This document shows positions 48,101 through 59,054 of a stretch of DNA of 64,000 nt, one piece after another. Under the pieces are notes generated by a model. That model ran no database searches and was not told where the DNA came from. It was given only the letters and a program-made list of their open reading frames with translations. The stretch is taken from positions 15,049,001-15,113,000 of the forward strand of contig NC_079888.1 of the NCBI RefSeq assembly GCF_029227915.1, read 5' to 3'. This DNA is from Hydractinia symbiolongicarpus. Its lineage: Eukaryota > Cnidaria > Hydrozoa > Anthoathecata > Hydractiniidae. The position numbers were made by a program, and so were the translations under genes. Within the stretch, counting starts at the first letter, position 1; the number at the start of each line of letters is the position of its first letter.

Positions 48101-50691
48101 TTCCTTACAGATATTTGGCTTCGCGTTACTTTACATTTGTGCTAAGCCGTCGTGTGTCGTGTTTATACACGCCTGAATCGAAGTAAGCAGCCGTATTTTA
48201 TGCTGATCATAGCACTTGCTTCACTTTAATTCTCTATTTCGCTTTATGAGATTTTTAAAACAGACTGAAGTAAATTTAAACCGATGTGGTTTTTACTTTG
48301 TGTGTATCACACGAACAGCCTAAAAACTTCTCAGTGGATACCGAAGTAATTACACACCAAACTTTGGACTAAGTATAGCCCTTATGTAAGCGCCGCATTG
48401 ACACAGCAAGATAATATAATCACGTTCTCTAAGAAGTTTTATTTCTACATATATAAATGTTCTTAGTCATTTTATATTTTATTGCAGGGCTGGTTGTTTG
48501 GGTATCAACCTAGTATCCGCAAATCGAGTTGTTGTCTTCGATGTATCATGGAATCCATGCCACGATGCTCAGGCCGTCTGCCGGTAATTTCCTTTTATGA
48601 CACCTTTATAATAATAGCCGTCGTCTGTCTGTCCGTGCGTCTATTTGTCTTTTTGTTACTGAAACACGAAATGCGATATATAAAGGACGGGCTATTTCGT
48701 GGATTTTTTCACGGGTTAACATCTAGTACGGAAGAATACGCGTACATATCTGAAGACTTCACGCCATTATGAATTCGTGTAACACGCCTTGAACTTAAGT
48801 ATTACTTTGTGTCTTATAACTTTTGTAATGTCTTCATTTTCTAGCATATATCGGTATGGTCAGACGAAACGATGTTATATCTACAGACTCGTCTCTTCAA
48901 ACACAATGGAGAAAAAGATATACTATCGACAGATCTCAAAACAGGGAATCTCAGGTTCGTTGATCCTCATGCTTGTTCACTTCATTTGCGATATCGTTTT
49001 TTATTAAGAATGTTAAAGAAAAAAAGACAAAAATGTGTCTTTTAAGATCTTAATATTTTCTCACCTCTATCATGTTTGTCGCAGCACTTCTACAAAGTAA
49101 TGTTTTTAATTTTTAGATCGCGTTGTAGACGAGCTAAGCTTAACTGAAAATTTCTGCAAAAGCGATATACAATCATTAATCGTCGAGGATTGGGTGAGAC
49201 AAATAAATTTAACGAAAGTGTTATCCAATCGGCGTTTGCGTATGAAGTCACTAGCCAATCAAATTGTAGCATTTAAAATAAGTGATATGTCTTTAGGTGG
49301 ACGAGCCTGTGATCGATTTTTCTAACATCTATGCTCAGTTTGAAGATTCCGTACTATCGAACGTGATGCGTAATTGCGGAGGCTGGATAACCAAGGTAAT
49401 CCCTTCTCGATTGACCAACCATCGTGTTTTTTTCTTATAGTTCTCGCTTTGTATATTAGCATATGAAGAATCCAAACCTTTATTGGGATAAGACAGGTTG
49501 ACTTTTGTACTGTTTCTCATCATATCAAACCACTGACTGTTTCGCATTGTTTTTATAGACACCTTTTAAACACGAATCTTTGTTGATCGAAGAACAATCG
49601 CGAAAATTAAACTGTGTGGAGAAGAGAGCTGCCAAAAGAGGTTTCTCTTTTTTATGTTTAAAACTAGTTTTTTATGTATTTATTTATTTATTGACCTAGA
49701 GGTCTTCATTAATTTTAACGACGCCGTAACCGTAGCAACTACTATTTTTAGCGTATGAACAGGAACGCATGATGGCGCAGGGTTCACACGTCCCGTATAG
49801 AAGTTATCCTCTACAACAGAAGTGAGTATATGCAGATATATTACGACACAATATAAATCGTTTAGTAATAAGCAGTGTTCCAACAGTAACGAGACGACTT
49901 TAAAAATATCTTTTAGTTTCCCTCGAAATACTCCTGTTGTTCCAGTTCGACCATTCCTATGGCGCCCACCGACTCAGTCGACGTCGTGGCCTAACTTACA
50001 AAGCAATTTGTTGCCGGTGGCCAATAATATTACTGTACCTTATTCTACCGCCACAGCGCGTGCACCATCTTCTGAAGAAATATTACGTCTGCTCCAACGT
50101 CCTGGCTATCCTGCTAGTTCAGCGTATCTGGATAACATGGATACCGATTTACAACCAACGACGAGGACAACGACGCCGGAATCAAGTGTTTTAACGTCTT
50201 TGTTGACGTCAGCCCGAAATGCTCTTTCTGGACCGAGAATAAACACGCCGAATATTACCACTGCCCGTTTTGATAGAAACCCATTGTTAAATATCAACCA
50301 ATCAAATTCAGTAGTTTCTGATCGAGCTAGCATATTAAACAATGTAATTTCCTATGCTATGACGACCCGTGTTAACGATAATGCGGTAACGGATTCCTAC
50401 ACAAGTAATAGTCGGGCGACATCTGGCAATACACCGCCTGTTGGCGTAAATAATAGTGTCGTACCAGTTACCTCGTTAAGTACTGGTGCAAATCACTCGT
50501 CAAATCAGAACGTAAAAACTCCTACTACGACGGAACATTCCTATTATGGCCAACTTGACCCGTCAACGTATTTTAATGATTTGCTATTAGATCAAGATGC
50601 GTCCGCTCAAAACTTGCAACAACTTATTGACTCGTTTAATACGCATCAAGAAGGTAACAGTAGTATTCTAGTGTTGGATGACGAAGACTGA
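39197..50691 (+). CDS. RAD54L2: RAD54L2/ARIP4-like SNF2 chromatin-remodelling ATPase
   Basis: 21 exons: 39197-39737, 40164-40294, 40465-40610, 41277-41686, 41974-42117, 42197-42311, 42641-42803, 43001-43065, 43580-43748, 44123-44185, 44279-44509, 45043-45167, 47488-47582, 47982-48081, 48488-48583, 48845-48954, 49117-49193, 49297-49395, 49559-49640, 49752-49821, 49917-50691. All are GT-AG and phase-consistent, summing to 3,807 nt (1,268 residues; human about 1,470). The N-terminus is acidic with a KAHLRRNIR block typical of ARIP4. ATPase motifs: [11 protein letters not shown] (Walker A lysine near 260), CDEGH (474-477) instead of [24 protein letters not shown], and VCR-I-YRYGQ near 865-871. 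The Ser/Thr-rich tail ends in acidic residues. Nuclear DNA-dependent ATPase; in vertebrates a nuclear-receptor cofactor (family knowledge). An in-frame stop at 39152 means ATG 39197 can be the start. Confidence 0.93.
44590..44662. other. Near-perfect hairpin in a RAD54L2 intron
   Basis: The left arm 44590-44621 (ACACGCAAATGCATATC...TTATTCGAG) pairs with the right arm 44631-44662 (CTCGAATAAATAC...GCAAATGT complement) over 32 bp with a few mismatches, around a 9-base loop. It lies in the intron after exon 11. Either a tiny MITE or a pre-miRNA-like stem would fit. Confidence 0.7.
44712..44890 (-). mobile_element. tRNA-derived SINE in a RAD54L2 intron
   Basis: On the minus strand a head beginning GCGCGTGGCCTTGTGGTTATG (A box) leads after tRNA-like spacing to GGTTCGGTCC (B box, plus-strand 44827-44836), then CACAGCGCGG, and a body with TTTACCACAGC and GGGTCAACCCATGCC. 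This is the standard layout of a tRNA-head SINE. It is unrelated to the satellite's tRNA-Arg-like unit. Confidence 0.7.
45307..46920. mobile_element. Inverted-repeat element with minisatellite core, PIF/Harbinger-like target site
   Basis: It sits in the 2.3-kb intron between exons 12 and 13 of RAD54L2. The left end GGGATCGTCTCAAAATGTTCG (45310-45330) is mirrored at the right end by ACATTATGAGACGATCCC (46900-46917). TAA flanks both ends (45307-45309, 46918-46920), fitting the 3-bp TWA duplication of PIF/Harbinger elements. Both arms (45330-45700, 46610-46900) are packed with ACGAACTT/AAGTTCGT motifs in both orientations. No transposase is present, so the element is non-autonomous. Confidence 0.7.
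45735..46560. repeat. 53-bp minisatellite, about 16 copies
   Basis: The unit begins ACGATCTACGGCGATCTTTT and continues through a CGCTTTATACGATCC block to TTTTCATGATTTTTAA. Copies start at 45735, 45788, 45841, 45894, 45947, 46000 and onward at 53-bp steps. The first copies are nearly identical; later ones drift and vary by a base in length. It forms the core of the inverted-repeat element. Confidence 0.92.
48595..48725 (-). repeat. Dispersed repeat B, inverted copy in a RAD54L2 intron
   Basis: Read on the minus strand it gives TTAACCCGTGAAAAAATCC, GCCCGTCCTTTATATATCGC, ATTTCGTGTTTCAGTAAC and the terminus GACGACGGCTATTATTATAA, matching the block at 29190-29355. It lies in the intron after exon 15. 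Confidence 0.75.
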
Positions 50692-52839
50692 ATGTTATGT
50701 GTTCTTAGGGATAGTAAATATCACATAGTCTCCATAACTCGAACTTCCACGTGACCAAAGGAGATAATTCAAATCAACGAATGTTCGAGGTGAACGAAGT
50801 TCTCCTTTACTCTGATCTTATTTATGTAATTTTATGTAAAATGGTTTTAAAATATCTGAGCTGTCGGAAATAATGTAATGTTTTGTAAAGACTATTAGGA
50901 AAGGCGTGCAGAAAAAGCTTAAGAAATGATGTACGGTAGAAAAGAATGCGCAATTGGTGGTTGCCATTTTGCCTCATGTTCGATTTTTCTGTAAATTTGA
51001 AATAAAATTCACTTTTGACAATATGAAAGCAAAACATAACTATATGGTCGTATTTTTAAACTGTCATAGACAGGCCTTTGTGTGTGTGTGTGTCTGTAAT
51101 GCGTTCAAGAAGCCTTACTTAGTTTCTTTGGAGATTTGTCAGGCTAATTATTTTATCTATTTTGAACTTAACGTGTTTTCCGAACCCTCGCGAGTTTAAG
51201 AGAAAGAGAATAAACCACACTTCCACGACTTCGAACACTTTGACACGATGCTAAAGGGTCAATTAAATTGTTAAAGATTTTTCCTAAATTTGCACAATGC
51301 GAGACTCTAAACCGCAATAATTCATGTCATAAAATCAAACGTTGAACGTCACAATATATTTGTCGTCTAAATTTGTACTTTTTTATTTTTATTCTTTTTA
51401 TATGTAAAACTTTTAAACAATACCAAATACTTCTCTTTTGCATTATTCCCCAGTCTTTAAAATGCATTTTCAATACGTTGTACAAAATCGCCTCGATTCG
51501 CATTAATTTATAATGCATTTTTGCATAATTTTTTTACGCTTTTTTAGCCTCGATTGTTCATTTTTTTTCTATTGGAAAATTAGAGAATATATGATTAGTT
51601 TTATTGTTTTACGAATGTGGTTATATGCTGATTATTTTAAGTGCTAGAAGAAATAGATCATGTTCAAGTTATTTTATTGTAAAAACATACAGCACATTAA
51701 TGAAATAAAGATCAGAATTGTTTGTTTTAGTATTTACCACCTGCCAATGTCAGAAAAGATACGAGGTGCTCTGGGAAAAAGGTTTATATTCCACACTCGG
51801 ATTGTTTTTGTCTTATAATCTATGAAGGAATTCGTACTTTGTTTTTGCCAAAATCTCAAGCTCAATTTGCGTTTTAGATTAAGTTCCTATAAAAAACCGT
51901 GTTCGCCAAAGTTAAAGGTCTGTGTTATCTTAAGTCTTAGGAAAAGATTGTTGACTTCGCAAAATTAGATTCCACAAATTGCACTTTTTTCGAACTATAA
52001 ATTCCTTGAAACATTTTTTTTCTTTTTTTATTTACATATTTGATTTTAATGTAATGTGATATAATGTCAGACATACATAGCGTACTTTGAGCCACCATAG
52101 TGGTATAGCCACTCACTTTGAGAGGTAAAATCTCATTGTAAAATAAAATAAATCAGGATGGTCGTTGGAAAAAGGAGGTGGCTATGTGGTAATTTGCAGA
52201 ATAGATTTTACTGAAAAATCAACTCCATGTAGTACCCAATACACGTGAAAAAACTACTTGTACCATTGGACAGAACTGGAGGGGAGATTAAAATAATTGT
52301 ATTTATTTTGCACCAAATTTACTCATGCACTATAAAGGTAAAGTGTCAAATTTTACATTTTTTTGCTGATGATAGCATTTTTGTGTTTATAAAAAATAAA
52401 TGCAGTCATTTTCGAGAGGAAAAATTGTCTTAAAACATGATAGTTTAAAATACGCTAAAATAACTAAAAAACGATTAGGCGTTTAAGGTACACCGATGTA
52501 CCTTCCTTTGTGTCGTTTCTCCATACTGAGTATTTCTGACTTCTTGAGAAGTGGACAAATGCGAATTAGATGCGTCGGGAGATACAAACCTTCTCAGTTC
52601 CAGCTCTCATAAAGTGGGTTTCACGCGATCCTACAACCCAATTTATGTCCATCCTACGATCGAAGTAGGTAGGGCTAGAGGCGGACTATTTTGCTAAATA
52701 CTAACTCAGTATTTAGGAAAAGAAACCGGCCAAGGCTGGGAACAACCTTTCTTAAAGAGAAGTTAAGGAACAGAGAAACAAAAAATATATATAAAATATA
52801 TAATAGTCGATAAATCCCGTGGAAAAATCCACTTAGAAC
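50692..52839. other. Downstream of RAD54L2; no gene
   Basis: This holds the 3' end of the RAD54L2 transcription unit and spacer. Several AATAAA-like signals follow the stop, such as AAATAAAATTC near 50998. No protein-like frames were recognised. A T-rich stretch is near 51360-51560. Confidence 0.5.
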
Positions 52840-53465
52840 AATAAAAATGAACCGTTATTTCAATTTTGATGACGTCAGCTAGGATCTGTCAAGAGATAAA
52901 ATGTTTTTTCTTGGAAATTTGTTGACGTGTTACCTCTATGGTGTAGAGCTTGAATAGCTGATTTGGATAATGTATAGGATCATTTGTTTTGGACAAACAC
53001 CTAAGGAGATATATGGGCTTAAAAATTTTGCTGACGTCAGTAAAAACTAACAAATATGCAAAAAAATTATTTTAAGAAATTTGTATATTTTCTGATGACG
53101 TCATCAACCTGTCCCTTCCGAAACGGATTGGGGGACACAGGTTTGGGAAACTTACCCAAATTGGTCCTAGGTGGTCCCTAGTTACCTACGCGGTGAAAAA
53201 TTGACGTCACCACTTCGTTTCTAAGTTATTTGGCCTGAAAGTTTTAAGTGCACTGTAATGGCTTCATTAATTTAATATCCTTTCCTTTGACGTCAACATT
53301 ATGTTAACATCAAAGTTTGGTACTTTACAGAACAAATTTATAGGTGATGTTTTAAAGACTTTATCAAAGACAGTAGTGAATATATTAATCCACTTTGCAA
53401 AAGTGACAGACAGACACACGGAACTGGCGTATTATTACAGAGTCTTTATTACCCTACAATTAGTA
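52840..53465. repeat. Dispersed repeat A, copy 2
   Basis: It aligns with the copy nested in the LINE (7258-7935): TTTTGATGACGTCAGC, TATGGTGTAGAGCTTGAA, CTGATGACGTCATCAACC, GGTTTGGGAAACTTACCC, CACTGTAATGGCTTCATTAA. Its right end, ACAGACAGACACACGGAACTGG with TATTATTA, recalls the end of repeat B. It stops right beside the MFS gene's stop codon. Confidence 0.75.
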
Positions 53466-53470
53466 AATAG

Positions 53471-54793
53471 TTACATTTTCCACTGGGGACGTGTTACTTC
53501 CCCTCTCTTCCAATAATATAAAGACGAAGTCCCTAAACCGAACAGAAGCTGTAAAAGAATCACAAGAGATTTATCGTTAGCGAATCTCCCTGCCAGAGCA
53601 GACCCTATTGTGCTACCAAATAGAATGAAAACTTCTAGAATGCTTTGCGCTGTCCCAGCTAACTCATCCTCCACTACCACGCCAACTTGCGATACAAGTA
53701 AAACTCGTACACAAGGTCCAACAACAATGATAACATACAGATAACTAACCACAAGTAGGTCAGAAAACACACTTTGTTTGCTGATGCATTGCAGGGCTTG
53801 TAGCATGAGTAGTCCTATTGTGCTAACCAGTACCATGTTGGTTTCTGTTGTCAAGTGAACAATTTTATTTACAATGTACGTGTAACAAGGTGCACCAATA
53901 CTGCCTACCAGCACTACCATGCCGATATAACGTGGAGTGAAATGGAAATACGAATGCAACGTCATCGGAAGATACACTGTGTAAACAATGATCGCGTTAT
54001 ATAAATACGTCGTGTGTAACTTCAAAATGATGAAGTGTTTGTTTTTTAAGAGGTATAATAGATTAGGTAGCACTATCTTCCGTATGGCGTTTTTTTCGGG
54101 CTGAGAAGTCTTTGTAATGAGCACAGTATCCTCCTCTTCCTCTTCGTTGTCACTGTGACGTTTTTTGTGTACAAAGGTGACAGTTCGTGGTCTCAACTCG
54201 TCCTCCGGCATAACAAACCAGCAGATACATAGAGCCGCTATATTGGATAGCAAGACGATCATAATAGCAACATTACCTGTCCAGATTCTCCAAGATCCGA
54301 TGTTAAAGTTTATGTGCGGTAGGATAAAAATGATTGACATTAATCCGAAAAAAGAACTTGATTTTCCTATTCCATAAATTAACAGGAGACAATTAAAGGA
54401 CCGTTTCTCGTTTTTATAAGACAACAAGTCTGTGTTCTTCATTACTATATGACCCAGGCTAAATCCGAAGAAACCTTTTCCGATTAAAATGCTGTAATCG
54501 TTCGGTATAAGACATATGAACAAACCTATCACACCCATACTTAAAATTACCAACAACGTTCGTTTGGCGTGCTTGTACACATCAAAGATTAAACCAACCG
54601 CAATAACGCTGATGCATGCAGTAGCAGAGTAGACAGAAACCAGGTAACCTTGGTAGGAGTTGGTTTTCGTAACATCGTTCTGCAAAATATGTAGCACGTA
54701 GAAAAATTCCGTTGGCGTAAACATTGAAAACGACAGTCCTTGAAAAATCGCGAATGTGCAGTACGTGAGGACTTTCTTTGAGAATGTATCCAT
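53471..54793 (-). CDS. Major facilitator superfamily transporter, intronless
   Basis: The 440-residue ORF starts at ATG 54793. About 10-12 hydrophobic helices can be counted, with a long charged loop in the middle (around residues 205-240, including DNEEEEEDTV), the usual 6+6 layout of the major facilitator superfamily. The loop between helices 2 and 3 has the D-V-Y-K-H-A-K-R pattern expected near the family's motif A. Helix 4 carries GKGFFGFSLG. The substrate is not clear; distant resemblance to vertebrate MFSD or SLC43-type carriers is only an impression. The protein would sit in the plasma or an organelle membrane. It has no introns, unlike its neighbours, so it may be an old retrocopy. 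Dispersed repeat A abuts its 3' end. Confidence 0.8.
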   Translation of the reverse strand: MDTFSKKVLTYCTFAIFQGLSFSMFTPTEFFYVLHILQNDVTKTNSYQGYLVSVYSATACISVIAVGLIFDVYKHAKRTLLVILSMGVIGLFICLIPNDYSILIGKGFFGFSLGHIVMKNTDLLSYKNEKRSFNCLLLIYGIGKSSSFFGLMSIIFILPHINFNIGSWRIWTGNVAIMIVLLSNIAALCICWFVMPEDELRPRTVTFVHKKRHSDNEEEEEDTVLITKTSQPEKNAIRKIVLPNLLYLLKNKHFIILKLHTTYLYNAIIVYTVYLPMTLHSYFHFTPRYIGMVVLVGSIGAPCYTYIVNKIVHLTTETNMVLVSTIGLLMLQALQCISKQSVFSDLLVVSYLYVIIVVGPCVRVLLVSQVGVVVEDELAGTAQSILEVFILFGSTIGSALAGRFANDKSLVILLQLLFGLGTSSLYYWKRGEVTRPQWKM

Positions 54794-54837
54794 TTTGCTT
54801 CTGTTACGTAAAATACTAAAATACTAAAACATAACAA

Positions 54838-57800
54838 TAATAATTTATTGTGTCATGAGTTTAATGTTAGCATAGCGAGCAAAATGAAGTTCTTCACTGC
54901 ATACACTGTCTTAAAACCAACTCTTTATTAGATACATGTAAAAGCTCTGATACTATATCACGATATAAACATTATGTCTCAAAGTTGTTATCACATACTG
55001 ACATACTTTTTAATTGCCAACATTTTGTTGAACACCTTGTCTTTTAAACACTCCTTTCTGATGGAGTTAATTTTTATAATAGATGTTATTACTGTGCCTT
55101 GGAGATTTATTGTTGTAATGAGTACATGTGTAGTAGCAATGTATTTTTATGAAAAAAACAACAGAATGCTGGGTCATTAAATGTGTTTATCAAAGAGAAC
55201 TTAGTGCAAAATATAACAACAAATGTAGGTCAGGTAATTTTCTGAAGTTTTTTAAAAAGACCCTACTTGAGGTATTTAACATTAGCTTAAACGCCCAGGG
55301 CGTTTACTCAACTCTTTATCATAGCTAACAATCTCTAACGAACTAAAACTTATCTTTTTAAAAGTTTATGAAAGCTCAACTAGAACACTTCTTCCTATAC
55401 GCAAAAATACTTTTTTCTTTTCATACAATTTTGTTCTTATCGCTACTTTTGTATAAATAAAGACATAAAACCCTGGCAACTTAGCAGAATATTTACGCCA
55501 CCTTGTCCCTAGGACTCTTCTACGCATACAACAGTCTAATCGTCTAATCAGAACCATCATTAGAATAGCCCTGGAAAAGAAGTGGACTTACCTAATTGAT
55601 TTAATTAAAAACGTGAAACGTACTATTACATTATTGCATAAAGAGGATAGAGAGAAAGCGTAATGATTTAACCAACCTCATCACCAGTGCTCTGTGGGGA
55701 GGTATCCAATATCTAAAAGAGAAAAGTTTTTCCTCGAAGTGGGTTTGGATGAATGCTTCCTTATGAGATTAGAAAATGAGATAATACAATTATGCTTTCT
55801 CTCAAAACACACATTCCTCTTTGTTTATATCCTAAGTTTTGTGACTATTAAACTTCGTATCGATATTGTACTCTTGGGAGTCATGTCACTCTGTTCTGTG
55901 TGCCATGGCGGTGACTATCAGCATACAGCAAACCAACTCTTACTGACCAATATCTCAACTACACATCTAACCAAATGTCCTGCAAAGAAAAATTACTGTC
56001 TTCATTACTGGACAAGACAGTCAATGTAGTCAGTGGAAAAAATGACCGAAAGAAACAGTTCACTCATATAAACAACACCTTACTTGCAAACGGGTACTTG
56101 AGATAAACCATTAAAAAGGTTAAACTGAAAACCAGGTGCAGAACTAATAGAAACGATGAGGTTGAGGATGCAGAAGACATTAAGTGTGTATGTTATATAT
56201 ATACCAGAGACAAGAAATTATGCTCGTTGGGTGTTTAAAAATTACAAAAGAAAGTCACTTTTATTATAACTCAACCTCGATCCCAGGGCTTTTTTTCTTT
56301 CTTTTTTCGATATAAGGGTCAGCGAGAACTGAGAAAAAAAGCTCTGGGATCGAGGAGGGTAATTATAACTTATAATTTATAAAAATTCTTTTTTTCGGTT
56401 AATTTGGATAACTATATGTTGTTAGTATGTTATACTGTGAAAAAAAAGATAAAAGTGTCTCTCTGGATAGTGTTTTTTTGTCCTTAACATTGTCACGTGG
56501 CCTAAATGGACTTTGTACTCGTACCAGTTTTCTGAATATGAAATGGGACGACTTTTGTTGGGTTTTATGGAGGTTTTAAATTTCGAAACAACAAAGGTAA
56601 GAAATAAATATCTGTAGCTGACGTAATTTGGTCATTTCAGGACTCTAAGACACTAAGCAGTTAAATTGAACTGGTTGAAAACTCATTCGTTTAGAAGTCC
56701 TAAGATTTAAAAAATTAGATGCGAAGATTCTAAAAAAGTAAGATTTCAGACAGATTCACGTTTTTTCACAACCTCGTTCCCAGGGCGACGGACTCGATGA
56801 ATCAGACTTTTTGACAGAATTTTAACTTTGTCACAGAAAAAGATTATTTGTGCTATACAATGCGTGTAAGCTTAAAGAAAACCAACACCACGCCGAGAAA
56901 ATTCATTAATCCCACAAATTACAAGAAGAAAAACACATCCAACTGTGTCATGCCTACTTATTAGCTTTTTTTTCAAGTGATCGCCTCAAAACGCAAAGAC
57001 CAGCAATCTAAAAACTGGTTCCCCAACTTCATCATATAAAGCAACCTCATTCCCGGGAGTTCCTGTCTCTTTGACGTAGTAACCGCTAGTGACTTTGGCA
57101 TCAGGCAATCATCCCTGAGAGGATGAGGAAAAAAAGTGCGTAAAAAAGAGAAAGTAACCGGGCCTGCAGTACCCTGTGGCAGCAGGTTTAACCGTGACTT
57201 GAACAGGGGCACAACAAAAAGATGGCGGATAAATCAGTGACGCATGGGTTTTCTGTGGTCATGATGTCTTCTCAAAGTTTTATTTCTTTGCACACCAGAT
57301 GCATTAAATTAACATTTAAGTGTTGGAGAAAAATTTATCAGTAATATTTCTAACTGACTAGACAATTGCTAGTTATACATGTTTAGTTTTGATAAGGAAA
57401 TTTACAATAATAGCATTAATAGCAACAAAAATAGCTACACTCACCTTTTTTTGCATGCAGCACTTAGATTTTACACTGCAAGCAACTTCTCAGTTTCTTA
57501 CTTTACAACTTTAAAAGGAAGAAATTTTAATATATCACTAGCAGGTGATTTTATCATACATGAAATCTTTGTTTTCTAAAATTTAAATCTGACATTTATG
57601 TAAGGCCAAGTTCGGGTGATTATTCAAATTAAATTGAGGGTTGTCCTCCAAAACTGCCTGCACTTTTCCAAAATCGCCTGGAGCATTATTGCTGCAATGC
57701 AATTTCTTGTAACATACCATGTAGATGATAGTTGGAAGAAGGCGTTTTTTCAAAACATTGAAAACACCCATACTTTTTACAGCATTTGGGCAAAGTTAAT

Positions 57801-59054
57801 TTTTTGCTGCAAAATCTAGATAGCTAGATAAGCATCAATTCCAGACAGATTTTTATTGTGGTTGCCTCTCGTTAGCTAATTATTCTCCCATTTCCACATT
57901 TTTTTCATTCTTTCACCTACAAACTATAGCTATGTTTGTTTTCACCCAGGGAAATTTAAAAATGGCGGATGTAGCACAAATGTGATTCGTCAATTAAGCA
58001 AAATGTCTATCATCACTACTTTAACAAAGCTAAGCTGAATCACCGAATATACTTTATTTCTGATACTTCTGGGGCTTGTTTAATCAAAGCTTCTTTTGTG
58101 AAAGTTTGACCATGAAACATCTGTGTTTTCCCTCAGCCAAAAGTGATATAACATTCTAGCCAGTATTTTTTTTCAGACGTAAAATAATGGAAATAATAGA
58201 CAGGGTATATCCCTTGATATTTGCGAGCCATGTAAATATGAACATCTATCTATCTAATAGGTTTTCACCACTATCAAGTATGATTGCGAGGATTTAGAAA
58301 ATAAATATCTTATGATTGTCGGGTTTGAAAACATGAAGCGCTGCATGCTAATTTTGTACAAATTTCTAAATTTGTAGCCACATGTCCGTATTCTTCATTC
58401 TTTGCTTAAAAGTATTGTTGGATAAAACCAAATTGTTTTGATTTTATTTGTAGCTAAAACTATTTTTTTTTTTTTGCTTTTGCAAATAATTTTTTAATGA
58501 TTTTTTGGTGCAGTACACTATTACTACTCTGTAGTATTCTTTTTTGAGTAAACTTGATGTATAATTTATCAAATATAGTTTACCGTCTAAAAGGCCTTTT
58601 ACAGGATTATCATACATGGGTTGAAATTCCTAGGCAAACTTTTTCAAAGCATAGATATTATAATGGTGAATTGATGAACATAATTTTTTTTGCCAAAATG
58701 ACACTTGGTTGCGCTTCTCAGGCCGCTTAAATTTGATTCAATGATCCAATAACTCTGGATCTGCAATTTGGTTTGCAAAAAACTTTTCTGGGTAAGCTTA
58801 TAAAGGCCCTAAATGTTTAAGAAGATCACAATTTAGACAATTTATTGCATGTTAGGACATTTACTTCTATTCAAGTCTGCATAATGTATCAAACTAAACT
58901 TTTGTTGCTCCATGCAACAAATCCTTAGTGAAAGTTAATTCGTTTAATTGTTCTGTAGAATCTGGAGGTTGTGCCAATTTGGTATTATTTATATAATGTT
59001 TCACAAAATTAATAGTTTTTACATTTTGCATTATATTTAGTTGTGTTGATACAA
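54838..59054. other. Gene-poor spacer between the MFS and POLR1G genes
   Basis: A 56275-56355 hairpin and related AACCTCGTTCCCAGGG sequences at about 56771 and 57052 are the only named structures. Short frames such as 55694-56029 and 57212-56973 match no family and lack supporting exons. No promoter element could be assigned for POLR1G. Confidence 0.45.
56275..56355. repeat. Short foldback element
   Basis: CCTCGATCCCAGGGCT (56275-56290) is mirrored by AGCTCTGGGATCGAGG (56340-56355) with a single mismatch, around a pyrimidine-rich middle. The arm sequence is echoed by CCTCGTTCCCAGGGCG (about 56773) and CCTCATTCCCGGGAGT (about 57047), probably ends of related small MITEs. Confidence 0.7.

Noticed and set aside
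53088-53128. Hammerhead ribozyme (CTGATGA ... GAAAC) in repeat A
   Set aside because: The bases between the two core motifs cannot form stem II, and the CTGATGA is part of a TGACGTCA palindrome. The match is chance.
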